Shown here one piece after another: positions 43,892-52,220 of a stretch of DNA of 64,000 bases (positions are counted from its first letter, which is position 1; the number at the start of each line of letters is the position of its first letter). The notes beneath the pieces are model-generated. The model was not told the origin of the DNA. It did no database searches and worked only from the letters and a program-made list of their open reading frames with translations. The stretch is from assembly GCF_014397005.1 (NCBI RefSeq), contig NZ_JACGWS010000002.1:1-64000 (forward strand), read 5' to 3'. The position numbers and the translations under genes are program-made. The DNA comes from Kordia aestuariivivens. Lineage in GTDB: Bacteria > Bacteroidota > Bacteroidia > Flavobacteriales > Flavobacteriaceae.

Positions 43892-45055
43892 TTAAGGGCG
43901 ATTTTTGAATGGAGAATCACTAGAGAAAAAGTTCAGGGCATACATTAAGTCTTTTTTATATTTTGGATCAACTGTTTCACTATTAATCCAAGTTTCTATA
44001 TCTCTAAAGCTTTCATCCCAACTAAGAGTTTGGTAATTAGCTCTCCATTTTTTTAATTCGATATTTAAGTCATTAATATTTTGCTTAATTATTTTATCAT
44101 ATATATTAAGCATTTCAAAAGATGCATTAGCACTTTTATTATCACTAAATCGATCTTTGAAAACTTCAACTAACTTATTGTCGAGCGGAACATTATTAAC
44201 AAGACATGCTTCAAAATAATTAGTATAAACATAGCAGTTATTAGGATTTAATCTAATGGCTTTTAGAAAATTACCTTGAGCTTCTTCAAATTTCCCAAGA
44301 GTAACATATTCAATAGCTAAATTGTTATACGCAACGTCATTATTAGGGTTTAATTCAATAACTTTTTTATATGCAGAAATTGCTTTATCTATTTGATGAT
44401 TTTTATCGTAGACTGTTCCTAGATGTTTCCATGCAATTTCAGAATTTGGATTAATTTCAATAGCCTTTTTAAAAGCTTCCACAGATTTTCTTAGTGTTAT
44501 TTTTCTGTAAGCTGATAAACCTAAGAATATCCAATCGTTAAAAGTCCTATTATTTTCTTCTAAATCTGAAGCATTCTCAGAAAAAATATTAACTAAATTC
44601 CAATCTTCATCAGTATAATTGAACAAACTTTTTTTATTTAAAATAAAAATTGTTTCCTGGTGTTTTCGTAAGAAGTCAATTTTTTCTATTTTCAAATTAA
44701 GTCCATTTAAAATAATTTTAGCTTTCTTTTCTGTATTTTTTACCTTTTTCCACATCAAATCAGGTCTTTTAAAAAGATAAACAAACAATATAAAAGCACC
44801 ACCTATAAAAATCATGAATATATTAACTGTTAGAGATATACTAGATTGTGACTCTTCGTAAAATCTAGAATACATCAAGTTGTTAGATTTTAGATCTGAG
44901 ATTGAATTTTTCAAAATTTCAATTTCATTTTGTAGCTTAATTATATTATATTTTTCACTTTGATTAATTATGTCCGTTTCAGAATTTTCAACTGTTTGGC
45001 AAAACATATTATTGAGAATAAATAAGTATGTGAAAATTATTAAAATTTTTTTCAT
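43892..45055 (-). CDS. TPR protein with signal peptide and membrane anchor
   Basis: A 387-residue protein. The N-terminus (IIFTYLFILNNMFCQ) is a signal peptide. A coiled-coil-like part follows to about 70, then one membrane segment (ISLTVNIFMIFIGGAFILFVYLF, about 72-94). Residues about 165-280 hold tetratricopeptide repeats (AFKKAIEINPNSEIAWKHLG, AISAYKKVIELNPNNDVAYN). It would serve as an anchored scaffold. The stretch upstream is very AT-rich. The partner is unknown. Confidence 0.85.
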   Translation of the reverse strand: MKKILIIFTYLFILNNMFCQTVENSETDIINQSEKYNIIKLQNEIEILKNSISDLKSNNLMYSRFYEESQSSISLTVNIFMIFIGGAFILFVYLFKRPDLMWKKVKNTEKKAKIILNGLNLKIEKIDFLRKHQETIFILNKKSLFNYTDEDWNLVNIFSENASDLEENNRTFNDWIFLGLSAYRKITLRKSVEAFKKAIEINPNSEIAWKHLGTVYDKNHQIDKAISAYKKVIELNPNNDVAYNNLAIEYVTLGKFEEAQGNFLKAIRLNPNNCYVYTNYFEACLVNNVPLDNKLVEVFKDRFSDNKSANASFEMLNIYDKIIKQNINDLNIELKKWRANYQTLSWDESFRDIETWINSETVDPKYKKDLMYALNFFSSDSPFKNRP

Positions 45056-45208
45056 AAAACTTAGTTTTGAAATTAATTTTCACAATTTCAATGTAAATTC
45101 TTAATCAGCCTTACGGTTTTCCTCAATTTCAAAAACTTTAGGTTTTCCTGATTTCCTTTATTACAGTAATAATTCCACCAAACTTTATACACATTGAAAT
45201 ATAAACCT

Positions 45209-45216
45209 TATTTTTG
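45209..45216 (+). promoter_or_regulatory. -7 element of ruvX
   Basis: TATTTTTG fits TAnnTTTG, 13 bases from the ATG. Confidence 0.5.
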
Positions 45217-45228
45217 CCAAAATTTTAC

Positions 45229-45636
45229 ATGGCTCGCATTCTAGCAATTGATTATGGAAAGAAACGTACGGGAATTGCCGTTACCGACGAGATGCAACTC
45301 ATTGCTTCTGGTTTAACGACAGTTCGTACACACGATTTAATCAATTTCTTGAAAGACTATGTGACCAAAGAAAATGTGGAATTATTCTTGGTAGGAGAAC
45401 CGAAACAAATGAACTATGAAGCTTCCGAAAGTGAAGTGTTGATCAAAGAGTTTATTCGTTTGTTAACCAAAGCAATTCCAACGATTCCGATAAAACGTGA
45501 AGACGAACGTTTTACTTCAAAAATGGCGTTTCAAACCATGATTGATGGTGGATTGAAAAAGAAACAACGTCAAAATAAAAGTCTCATAGACGAAATAAGC
45601 GCTACCATTATTCTTCAATCGTACTTATACAAATAG
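45229..45636 (+). CDS. ruvX: Holliday junction resolvase-like RuvX/YqgF
   Basis: A 135-residue RNase H-like nuclease; the MARILAIDYGKKRTGIA start holds the conserved Asp. RuvX/YqgF is implicated in rRNA processing and junction resolution. The upstream TTG-started five codons are not needed. It is followed by a T9SS cargo gene and then def, the latter being the usual neighbour in flavobacteria. Confidence 0.93.
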   Translation: MARILAIDYGKKRTGIAVTDEMQLIASGLTTVRTHDLINFLKDYVTKENVELFLVGEPKQMNYEASESEVLIKEFIRLLTKAIPTIPIKREDERFTSKMAFQTMIDGGLKKKQRQNKSLIDEISATIILQSYLYK

Positions 45637-45758
45637 TTCATACATTCCTTTTAACTGATTTTAAATACGTTATAACGATATTTGTATTTTCTGTAAATAA
45701 TGGAATACTTATCAAATCAAAAGGCGTAATTTTCCCACATAATTAATACGCCTTAAAT

Positions 45759-46340
45759 ATGAAAAAGATTATCTCTTTTGTCATTGTCATGATGACATTT
45801 TTTTACGCTTCAGCACAAACATGCCCAGGAACATTAGCAAATCAAACAACGACAACCGATCCTTTTTTTAAAATTGATCAAGGAACCACCGATTGTGTCG
45901 ATTGGCCTATGACGATTACCATTGATGGAAGTGTTTTTCAACAAACTTCTTGCAGTGGAGCAAATTTACAGTACACTTTAATATCTGGACCTGCGTTGAT
46001 GAATCCTGATAGTTTTGTGGCTAATTTTGGTTTTGGCGATTGTACGTATGTTAATGGAACGCTGACTGGACAAACACTTTCTGTAGAAGAAATCTTAGAA
46101 AAAAGCGTCAAATTATATCCTAATCCAGTTAAAAAGTCAGTAAATGCTTCAATCTCTTTTGGTCAGAACGTATCAGGTGAATTAGCTATATTTGATGTAA
46201 ATGGAATGCTTGTTCAGAAACTTTCTGTACAATCGGAAAATAGCCTAGAAATAGACACTTCTGCCTTGAAAAGCGGAATTTACTTCATCCAACTAATAAC
46301 AAAAGAACAGCGATTGTATAAAAAACTTGCTGTCATTTAG
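45759..46340 (+). CDS. Small secreted protein with type A T9SS sorting domain
   Basis: A 193-residue protein. It has a signal peptide (IISFVIVMMTFFYASAQ), a mature part of about 80 residues with six Cys (CPGTLANQ, TDCVDWPMT, FQQTSCSGANL, FGDCTYV) and a type A sorting domain (KLYPNPVKKSV ... KSGIYFIQLITKE). It has no enzyme motif. It lies between ruvX and def, which are usually adjacent in this lineage, so it is probably a later insertion. The cargo role is unknown. Confidence 0.88.
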   Translation: MKKIISFVIVMMTFFYASAQTCPGTLANQTTTTDPFFKIDQGTTDCVDWPMTITIDGSVFQQTSCSGANLQYTLISGPALMNPDSFVANFGFGDCTYVNGTLTGQTLSVEEILEKSVKLYPNPVKKSVNASISFGQNVSGELAIFDVNGMLVQKLSVQSENSLEIDTSALKSGIYFIQLITKEQRLYKKLAVI

Positions 46341-46382
46341 GATAAATATTCGCTGCAATACGCTAAATGTCGTAATACTTTG

Positions 46383-46390
46383 TATTTTTG
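46383..46390 (+). promoter_or_regulatory. -7 element of def
   Basis: TATTTTTG fits TAnnTTTG, about 22 bases from the ATG. Confidence 0.5.
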
Positions 46391-46411
46391 CAAACGCAAA
46401 ATAGTATAGAT

Positions 46412-47002
46412 ATGATATTACCAATTGTCGCTTTTGGCGATCCTGTTTTACGAAAAGTAGCTGACGATATTACAGCAGAATACCCAAATTTGGATACGCT
46501 TTTAGAAAACATGTTTGAAACCATGTACAATGCCTATGGTGTTGGACTGGCTGCTCCGCAAATAGGATTGCCAATTCGGTTGTTTATAATTGATGCAACC
46601 GGATTTGCAGAAGATGAAGAACTAGATGAGGAACAAAGAAAGCAACTTGAAGGCATGAAGAAAGTGTTTATCAACGCAAAAATTATTGAGCGCGATGGTG
46701 AACCTTGGGTTTTTAACGAAGGTTGTTTGAGTATTCCTGAGATTCGTGAAGATGTATTCCGTCCGGAAAATATCAAGATTGAATATCTGGATGAAAACTT
46801 TGAAAAGCAAGTAGAAGAATACGACGGTTTAGCAGCAAGAGTCATTCAACATGAATACGATCATATTGAAGGAATTTTGTTTACAGATAAACTATCTCCA
46901 CTAAAAAGACGTTTATTAAAAGGAAGATTGGCAAATATTTCACGTGGACGCATCAAAATAGATTACAAAATGCGCTTTCCAGACGCTAAAAAAATACGAT
47001 AA
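46412..47002 (+). CDS. def: Peptide deformylase
   Basis: A 196-residue zinc/iron deformylase that removes the N-formyl group from nascent proteins. The three motifs are present: GVGLAAPQIG at 43-52, EGCLSIPE at 103-110 and HEYDH at 147-151. A Bacteroidota-type insert rich in Asp/Glu lies at about 63-85. The ATG at 46412 is preferred over an upstream TTG. It is followed by the DUF5606 gene with its own -7 box. Confidence 0.97.
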   Translation: MILPIVAFGDPVLRKVADDITAEYPNLDTLLENMFETMYNAYGVGLAAPQIGLPIRLFIIDATGFAEDEELDEEQRKQLEGMKKVFINAKIIERDGEPWVFNEGCLSIPEIREDVFRPENIKIEYLDENFEKQVEEYDGLAARVIQHEYDHIEGILFTDKLSPLKRRLLKGRLANISRGRIKIDYKMRFPDAKKIR

Positions 47003-47144
47003 TTCAATAAAATATAGAGCAATAAACTCCGTTATGCAACGGAGTTAGTTCAACTAACAATTTTTACTTCGCTTTGTCAAGCTTGTAAAAATTGAGTTTC
47101 ACTAAAAATAACGTTAAAAAAAGTGATGGAATATTTACAAACTG

Positions 47145-47152
47145 TATATTTG
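47145..47152 (+). promoter_or_regulatory. -7 element of the DUF5606 gene
   Basis: TATATTTG fits TAnnTTTG, 28 bases from the ATG. Confidence 0.5.
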
Positions 47153-47179
47153 CCATCCTAAAGTTAGAAAAAATACAGT

Positions 47180-47593
47180 ATGGGTTTAGATAAAATATTA
47201 GCTATTTCTGGGAAACCAGGACTTTATGAGTTAAAAACGCAAACGCGTAATGGTTTTGTAGCAGAATCATTAACTGATGGAAAGAAAATCTCAGTAAGTT
47301 TACGTCACAATGTAAGTTTGCTTTCTGAAATTGCTATTTACACACAAACGGAAGAAGTTCCATTAGCAGCAGTTTTAGAAAAAGTAAAAGAAAAAGAAAA
47401 CGGTGCAGCAACTTCTGTAAACCATAAAGAATCAAAAGCGGTTTTAGCGGACTATTTTTCGGAAGTATTACCAGAATACGATGAAGATAGAGTATATCCA
47501 AGCGACATCAAAAAAGTAATTCAGTGGTACAATTTGTTACATTCAAAAGGAATGACAGATTTCTCTGTGGAAGCTTCCTCAGAAGAAGAATAA
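47180..47593 (+). CDS. DUF5606 protein
   Basis: A 137-residue soluble protein of a Bacteroidota-specific family recognised by GLDKILAISGKPGLYEL at the N-terminus and a mainly beta fold followed by acidic helices (YFSEVLPEYDEDRVY). The family is of unknown function and commonly follows def. The core runs to about 125, and the last 10 residues are acidic. A bidirectional terminator follows. Confidence 0.88.
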   Translation: MGLDKILAISGKPGLYELKTQTRNGFVAESLTDGKKISVSLRHNVSLLSEIAIYTQTEEVPLAAVLEKVKEKENGAATSVNHKESKAVLADYFSEVLPEYDEDRVYPSDIKKVIQWYNLLHSKGMTDFSVEASSEEE

Positions 47594-47617
47594 CAAAACA
47601 TACAAAGTTTAGTCATA

Positions 47618-47646
47618 AAAAAATCCAGCAATTTGCTGGATTTTTT
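47618..47646. terminator. Bidirectional terminator between DUF5606 and the exported protein
   Basis: The arms AAAAAATCCAGCA (47618-47630) and TGCTGGATTTTTT (47634-47646) close a 3-base loop. It lies between two convergent genes. Confidence 0.88.
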
Positions 47647-47676
47647 GTGTTCAATATAAGAAGTAAATGTTATGAC

Positions 47677-48171
47677 TTATTTGTGTTTCTTTATCACTGA
47701 GTTTGCTGCTTTTGCAACTGCATCCGTATACTTTACATCAGCCCCATCTTCAACCATTCCGATAAACATAATACATGTTTCTTCGTCGTACTTTACACAG
47801 TAAATTGTATTGTTTAAGGTTGTTCCTTCAGCTTCGCTAGTTCCTTCCATATACAGTACTTTCACACCATTTATTTCTTTTTCGCCTCTACCAGTTACTT
47901 TGAATTTGTCTGTGTCATTTTCGTTCATCTTCTCTTTAGAAGCTTCATACGTTTCAGGAACCATCATTGCCATGATTACTGCTTTTGGATTTTCAGATAC
48001 ATACGTGTTTGGAGTGACTGCCATAAAAAGTTCTTCGTTAACATCCATGTCAACCTTTTTGCTCATCATTTCCATTGCTTTTGCAGCTTTCTCTTTGTCT
48101 GCTTCTGTTTCTTGTGCTTGCACATTAAATCCTATGAATAAGATACATAGTGCGATTAGTGTTTTCTTCAT
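47677..48171 (-). CDS. Hypothetical exported protein
   Basis: A 164-residue protein with a clear signal peptide (IALCILFIGFNVQAQ) and a small mature domain rich in Lys and Met (AMEMMSKKVDM, DVNEELFMAVTP). No family is recognised. It is probably periplasmic or surface-exposed. It has its own -7 box at 48195-48202 and is a single gene. Function unknown. Confidence 0.75.
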   Translation of the reverse strand: MKKTLIALCILFIGFNVQAQETEADKEKAAKAMEMMSKKVDMDVNEELFMAVTPNTYVSENPKAVIMAMMVPETYEASKEKMNENDTDKFKVTGRGEKEINGVKVLYMEGTSEAEGTTLNNTIYCVKYDEETCIMFIGMVEDGADVKYTDAVAKAANSVIKKHK

Positions 48172-48194
48172 TGTTATTTTAAGTTTTAAGATTT

Positions 48195-48202
48195 CAAAAA
48201 TA
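48195..48202 (-). promoter_or_regulatory. -7 element of the exported protein gene
   Basis: Minus-strand TATTTTTG fits TAnnTTTG, 24 bases upstream of the ATG. Confidence 0.45.
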
Positions 48203-48356
48203 CGGAATTGAATAATATAATTATTAAAATCCTGTATTTATATGTTTTAGGAATAGGCATAAAGTGTGCCATACTTTGATAAGCACAGTGTAAATATTTT
48301 GACTTGGCTCAATGTAATATATTTTTTTGACTGAATGCGACGTAAATTCTTTCAAA

Positions 48357-48413
48357 CAATCTAAGAATCCAACACGTCCAATAATCAAAGAAGTCTAAAA
48401 ATCCAACACTTCA
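48357..48413. repeat. Decayed TCTAACAAG-type repeat
   Basis: A run of imperfect 9- to 12-base units (AATCTAAGAATCC, GTCCAATAATC, AAGTCTAAAAATCC) lies just before the DinB stop. It seems to be a degenerate version of the arrays at 38467, 41492 and 59598. Confidence 0.5.
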
Positions 48414-48414
48414 A

Positions 48415-48861
48415 TTAACTCAGTGCAAGCAATCGTCTATGATAATTAATCTGTCCTGTATGATAACTCAAATGCCATAACAAATGCAGTAACATCAATT
48501 CGTAAGAAGGAATTTCTCCGTTTTTTTCAATCGGATACTTTTCTTGTAATTTTTCTTCGGGAAAATTCATTAAAGCAGTAATCACGATTTCTTTTACGTT
48601 GGCGATTTCTGCAAGTAAAGTGGCTTTCGGAACATTTTTCGTACTGAATTCCAAGTCACGTTGTCGAACATAATCAGTATTTCCAATGTGTTTGCCAATA
48701 AAATGGTTTAAGTTTCCAATCAAGTGTAAAGACAAGTTTCCTGCACAATTGGAAATTGTGTCTGTGACTTTCCAAAGTGAAGTTTCATCTTTATATTGTT
48801 CAATCTCAGAAGTCAATCGGTCAATTTCTCTTATAAATAATTTTGTAATGGAAGTTTTCAT
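48415..48861 (-). CDS. DinB family protein (DUF1572-like)
   Basis: A 148-residue four-helix-bundle protein of the DinB/DUF1572 superfamily, predicted to bind a metal ion through His residues (SLHLIGNLNHFIGKH, LLHLLWHLSYHTGQINYHRR). Members of this superfamily are often thiol-dependent enzymes, but the reaction is not predictable here. The length is normal and it has no signal peptide. It overlaps no neighbour and is convergent with the exported protein. Confidence 0.85.
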   Translation of the reverse strand: MKTSITKLFIREIDRLTSEIEQYKDETSLWKVTDTISNCAGNLSLHLIGNLNHFIGKHIGNTDYVRQRDLEFSTKNVPKATLLAEIANVKEIVITALMNFPEEKLQEKYPIEKNGEIPSYELMLLHLLWHLSYHTGQINYHRRLLALS

Positions 48862-48911
48862 GGAGTTCTATTTTGATGATTTAAAAATACAAAGTTTGCT
48901 ATTAAAATCAT

Positions 48912-48919
48912 TAGTTTTG
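48912..48919 (+). promoter_or_regulatory. -7 element of mazG
   Basis: TAGTTTTG fits TAnnTTTG, 23 bases from the ATG. Confidence 0.45.
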
Positions 48920-48941
48920 CCATTCTTATACACAATATCTT

Positions 48942-49715
48942 ATGAATTCCAGAAAAGCACAATTAGAAGCCTTTGACCGTTTATTGACCATTATGGACGA
49001 ATTGCGCTCAGAATGTCCGTGGGACAAAAAGCAAACAATTGAAAGTTTACGTCACCTAACGATTGAAGAAACGTACGAATTGGGCGATGCAATTCTGGAA
49101 AATGATTTAGATGAAGTCAAGAAGGAATTGGGCGATTTGCTCTTACATATTGTGTTTTACGCAAAAATTGGAAGCGAAACGAACGATTTTGACATGGCAG
49201 ATGTTGCGAACGGAATTTGTGACAAACTCATCAGTCGTCATCCGCATATTTACAGTGATGTTGAGGTGAAAGATGAAGAAGATGTAAAACGCAATTGGGA
49301 AAACCTGAAACTAAAAGAAGGTAAAAAATCTGTTTTAGAAGGCGTTCCGAAAGGTTTACCAGCATTGGTGAAAGCAAATCGTATTCAAGATAAAGTAGCT
49401 GGTGTAGGATTCGATTGGGAAGAGCCAGCACAAGTTTGGGAAAAACTAGAAGAAGAATTGCAAGAATTCAAAGAAGAAGTCGCAAAAGACGATAAAGAAG
49501 CCATGGAATCCGAATTTGGCGATGTATTGTTCTCTATGATCAATTATGCACGTTTTCTTAAGATCGATCCAGAAAATGCCTTGGAACGCACAAATAAGAA
49601 GTTTATCAAGCGTTTTCAATACTTAGAACAAAAAGCCGCAGCTATCAATAAACCACTTTCCGACATGACACTTGCCGAAATGGACGTGTTTTGGGAAGAA
49701 GCGAAGAAGTTGTAG
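48942..49715 (+). CDS. mazG: Nucleoside triphosphate pyrophosphohydrolase (MazG)
   Basis: A 257-residue tandem MazG protein that hydrolyses NTPs to NMP and PPi, cleaning damaged nucleotides and lowering ppGpp-type signals. The first domain shows CPWDKKQTIESLRH, EETYE (42-46) and ELGDLLLH (62-69); the second shows EEELQEFKEEV and ESEFGDVLFSM. The length fits E. coli MazG. It belongs to the ruvX-def-DUF5606-mazG neighbourhood. Confidence 0.96.
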   Translation: MNSRKAQLEAFDRLLTIMDELRSECPWDKKQTIESLRHLTIEETYELGDAILENDLDEVKKELGDLLLHIVFYAKIGSETNDFDMADVANGICDKLISRHPHIYSDVEVKDEEDVKRNWENLKLKEGKKSVLEGVPKGLPALVKANRIQDKVAGVGFDWEEPAQVWEKLEEELQEFKEEVAKDDKEAMESEFGDVLFSMINYARFLKIDPENALERTNKKFIKRFQYLEQKAAAINKPLSDMTLAEMDVFWEEAKKL

Positions 49716-49757
49716 GTTGTAGGTTGGTTGTGAGTTGATTTCGCTTTGCTCAATGGT

Positions 49758-49789
49758 GTTTGTTTGTTTGTTTGTTTGTTTGTTTGTTT
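49758..49789. repeat. Tetranucleotide repeat (GTTT), eight copies
   Basis: Eight perfect GTTT units follow one another just downstream of mazG. Tracts of this size change length readily by slippage. Confidence 0.85.
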
Positions 49790-49801
49790 TTGGCTTCTTA
49801 A

Positions 49802-49828
49802 TGCGATGTTGAATCAAGTTCGACATTA
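49802..49828. repeat. Half copy of the TGAACTTGATTCA element
   Basis: A single arm, with core GAATCAAGTTC and complementary flanks, so it folds as one small hairpin. Related to the two-arm elements at 25958 and 41261. Confidence 0.6.
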
Positions 49829-49902
49829 CGTTTGCTATTTAAAATCACCTTTCCATCAAGCTAAACTTGATGCGGTTTTACATCACAGTAAAATATAACA
49901 AA

Positions 49903-49934
49903 AAAATCCGTTTAGTTTTAACTAAACGGATTTT
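49903..49934. terminator. Convergent terminator after mazG and the DUF349 gene
   Basis: The 15-base arms AAAATCCGTTTAGTT (49903-49917) and AACTAAACGGATTTT (49920-49934) give a long stable hairpin with a minimal loop, flanked by A and T runs on the two sides. Confidence 0.9.
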
Positions 49935-49962
49935 GTATTCATAAAATATTTTTTTTCATTTT

Positions 49963-50010
49963 AAACTCATAAACTCATAAACTCATAAACTCATAAACTC
50001 ATAAACTCAT
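49963..50010. repeat. Tandem 8-base repeat AAACTCAT, six copies
   Basis: Six perfect units from 49963 to 50010, then one imperfect, ending at the stop codon of the DUF349 gene (50017). Confidence 0.85.
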
Positions 50011-50016
50011 AAACTC

Positions 50017-52101
50017 TTACAACGATCGCAACTGCGCTAATTTAGCTTTCCAAGTAGCTAACGCTTTCTTGTGTCTATCAATATCTTGGTGTACTTTTTT
50101 CAACATTGGACTGTTAGAAGATGAGTTGGAGAAAAACTGTAAATTGTTTTCCAACTGACGAATTTCAGCAGAAATCTCATCAGTCTTTCTACGAATAAAA
50201 ATAATCTCCGAATTGATTTTATCTGCATCTAAATTCTCCAAACGGTTTGTATACTTAATCAGTTCAGATTCTTGCTTGTCAATATCTAACTTATTAAACA
50301 ATCCGTCAATAACCTTGTTGAATTTATTATCAATGTTTTTCTTGCTAAACGGAACTCTACCAATTGATTTCCATTCAGAAATCTTTTCCTTAATCGTTTC
50401 GATATCTTGTTTTGTATCGCCTGATAATTCAAAAGTTTCCATTGCATCCAAGAAAGTTTTCTTTTTCTCTAAGGCTTCGCTTTCTTCTTTATTTGCTTCG
50501 TTTTTCTGTGCGTGTAATTTATCGAAATAGTGATTACAAGCATTTTTAAACTGCTTCCAAATCTTATCAGAAATTTTCTTTGGTACATGTCCAATCTTCT
50601 TCCAATCGGCTTGTACTTTCTTCATTTTAGGCGTTGTCGTTGCAAAATCATCATCATCTTTCAACGATTCAGCCAACTCAATCAATGCTAATTTCTTCGA
50701 TAAATTATCTTGTTGTTCTTTCTTTAGCGATTTGTAGAACGTGTTTTTACTCGCGTTAAATTCGCGAACAGCTTGTTTAAACTTTGCCCACGTTTCTTCG
50801 TTTACACGTAAAGGAACTTTTCCAGCACTGAAAAATTCTTGACGCAACTTTTCAATTTCTTTAATCTTGTTTTGCCATTGATTGTGAACGGTATAGTTTC
50901 CGGTCGAAATGGCATTAATTTTTGCGATAATTTCTTCTTTTATGATCAGATTCTGCTCATAAACTTTATCAATATTTTTGAAGTAATCCTGACGTCTGTC
51001 ATGAATTAATTTGGTAGCAGCACTAAATTGATTCCAGATTTCTTCACGCAATTCTTTGGCAACAGGACCAATATCTTCTTTCCAAAGTCGGTGTAAGTTT
51101 TGTAATTCGCGGAACGCATGAATAATATCATCTTCTTTAGATAATTCTTCTGCACGCGCTACAATCTTTTGTTTTTCTTCGTAATTACGTTTAAAATCTA
51201 AATCGCGTAAATCTCTATTGAGATGTAAAAAGTCGTAAAAACGCTCAATATGATGGTGATATGTTCGCCAAACATTGTTGTACTGCGTTTTCGGAATAGA
51301 ACCTGCATTACGCCATTCTTCTTGAATTTTCTTGAAATGTTTATACGTATTGTTGATGTTTTCTTCAACGTTTAATAAGCCTTTCAATTCTTCAATTAAC
51401 GCAAGTCGTCTTTCTAAATTTGCGTTTAAATCTTTTTCTAAACTCTTATAATAATCGTTGCGTTTGCTGCGATATGCATTGTACGCTACATTAAATTTTC
51501 CTTTTACTGGTAATGAAAAGTGAAAGTCAATACTGTTCCCGCCTTCGGCTAAAAAATCTGCTTTACTTTGCTCTAGAACTTCGTTGAATTTTTCATTAAA
51601 TTCAGACTTAATACCATCAACATGATCTTTTATTGCTTGAACCTTTTCGTTTTGCACTAGTTTTTCCAATTCGGTTACTAATGCTTCCATCGACATAGCA
51701 TGATAATCTAATACTGGAATTTCATGACGCTCGTTGGCACTTTCATCTTCTGCTTCTTCCGCTGCATTTTCATGCACCTCATTGACTGCTTCTTGATGTT
51801 CCTCTATCGTTTGCTCAGATTCTTCAGTTACTTCTTCCACTTCAGGCGTCGTTTCAGCAACGACTTCAGGAGTTGGTTCTTCAGTAACGACATCTTCCGT
51901 AACAGGAGTTTCTTCCGCAGTAATTGTTTCTTCTGTTGCTGGAGTTTCTTCTTCCGTTACAGGAGTTTCTTCCGCGGAAATTGTCTCTTCTGTTGCTGGA
52001 GTTTCCTCAGGAGTTGTAGACGTTTCGTCCGTGTGTTCGGGTGTTGATTCTAAATTATCTTCTGCGTTTGGCAGCGTATCATCTTTTTCTTCTAACATCA
52101 T
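50017..52101 (-). CDS. DUF349 repeat protein with acidic N-terminal tail
   Basis: A 694-residue soluble, mainly helical protein. Residues 1-130 are an acidic Glu/Thr/Pro tail with near-repeats (EETPATEETISAEETPVTEE, then the same unit with T for S). The remainder consists of several DUF349 helical repeats, recognised by patterns such as VQADWKKIGHVPKKISDKIWKQF spaced at about 70-80 residues. Function is unknown; proteins with this repeat are widespread in Bacteroidota. It is the last gene of the minus-strand block. Confidence 0.88.
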   Translation of the reverse strand: MMLEEKDDTLPNAEDNLESTPEHTDETSTTPEETPATEETISAEETPVTEEETPATEETITAEETPVTEDVVTEEPTPEVVAETTPEVEEVTEESEQTIEEHQEAVNEVHENAAEEAEDESANERHEIPVLDYHAMSMEALVTELEKLVQNEKVQAIKDHVDGIKSEFNEKFNEVLEQSKADFLAEGGNSIDFHFSLPVKGKFNVAYNAYRSKRNDYYKSLEKDLNANLERRLALIEELKGLLNVEENINNTYKHFKKIQEEWRNAGSIPKTQYNNVWRTYHHHIERFYDFLHLNRDLRDLDFKRNYEEKQKIVARAEELSKEDDIIHAFRELQNLHRLWKEDIGPVAKELREEIWNQFSAATKLIHDRRQDYFKNIDKVYEQNLIIKEEIIAKINAISTGNYTVHNQWQNKIKEIEKLRQEFFSAGKVPLRVNEETWAKFKQAVREFNASKNTFYKSLKKEQQDNLSKKLALIELAESLKDDDDFATTTPKMKKVQADWKKIGHVPKKISDKIWKQFKNACNHYFDKLHAQKNEANKEESEALEKKKTFLDAMETFELSGDTKQDIETIKEKISEWKSIGRVPFSKKNIDNKFNKVIDGLFNKLDIDKQESELIKYTNRLENLDADKINSEIIFIRRKTDEISAEIRQLENNLQFFSNSSSNSPMLKKVHQDIDRHKKALATWKAKLAQLRSL

Positions 52102-52220
52102 AAAAATGTTTGGGTTCGTTCCTTTTCAAGCTTTAAAGTCCGAATATACTAACAACTAATAAAAGAACAAAGTTTTACAGATGAGAAACTCTAATAATTA
52201 CTCTAAAAAGCATCGGTTTT

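Larger units (their letters stand above)
49716..50016. other. 301-base convergent gap with simple repeats
   Basis: No gene is seen. It holds a GTTT tetranucleotide array (49758-49789), a half copy of the TGAACTTGATTCA element (49802-49828), a strong terminator (49903-49934) and the AAACTCAT array (49963-50010). Confidence 0.6.

Noticed and set aside
45214-45228. TTG start five codons before ruvX.
   Set aside because: The ATG at 45229 opens directly into the conserved ARILAIDYG motif.
46388-46411. TTG start eight codons before def.
   Set aside because: It overlaps the -7 box and adds residues outside the family alignment; the ATG at 46412 is preferred.
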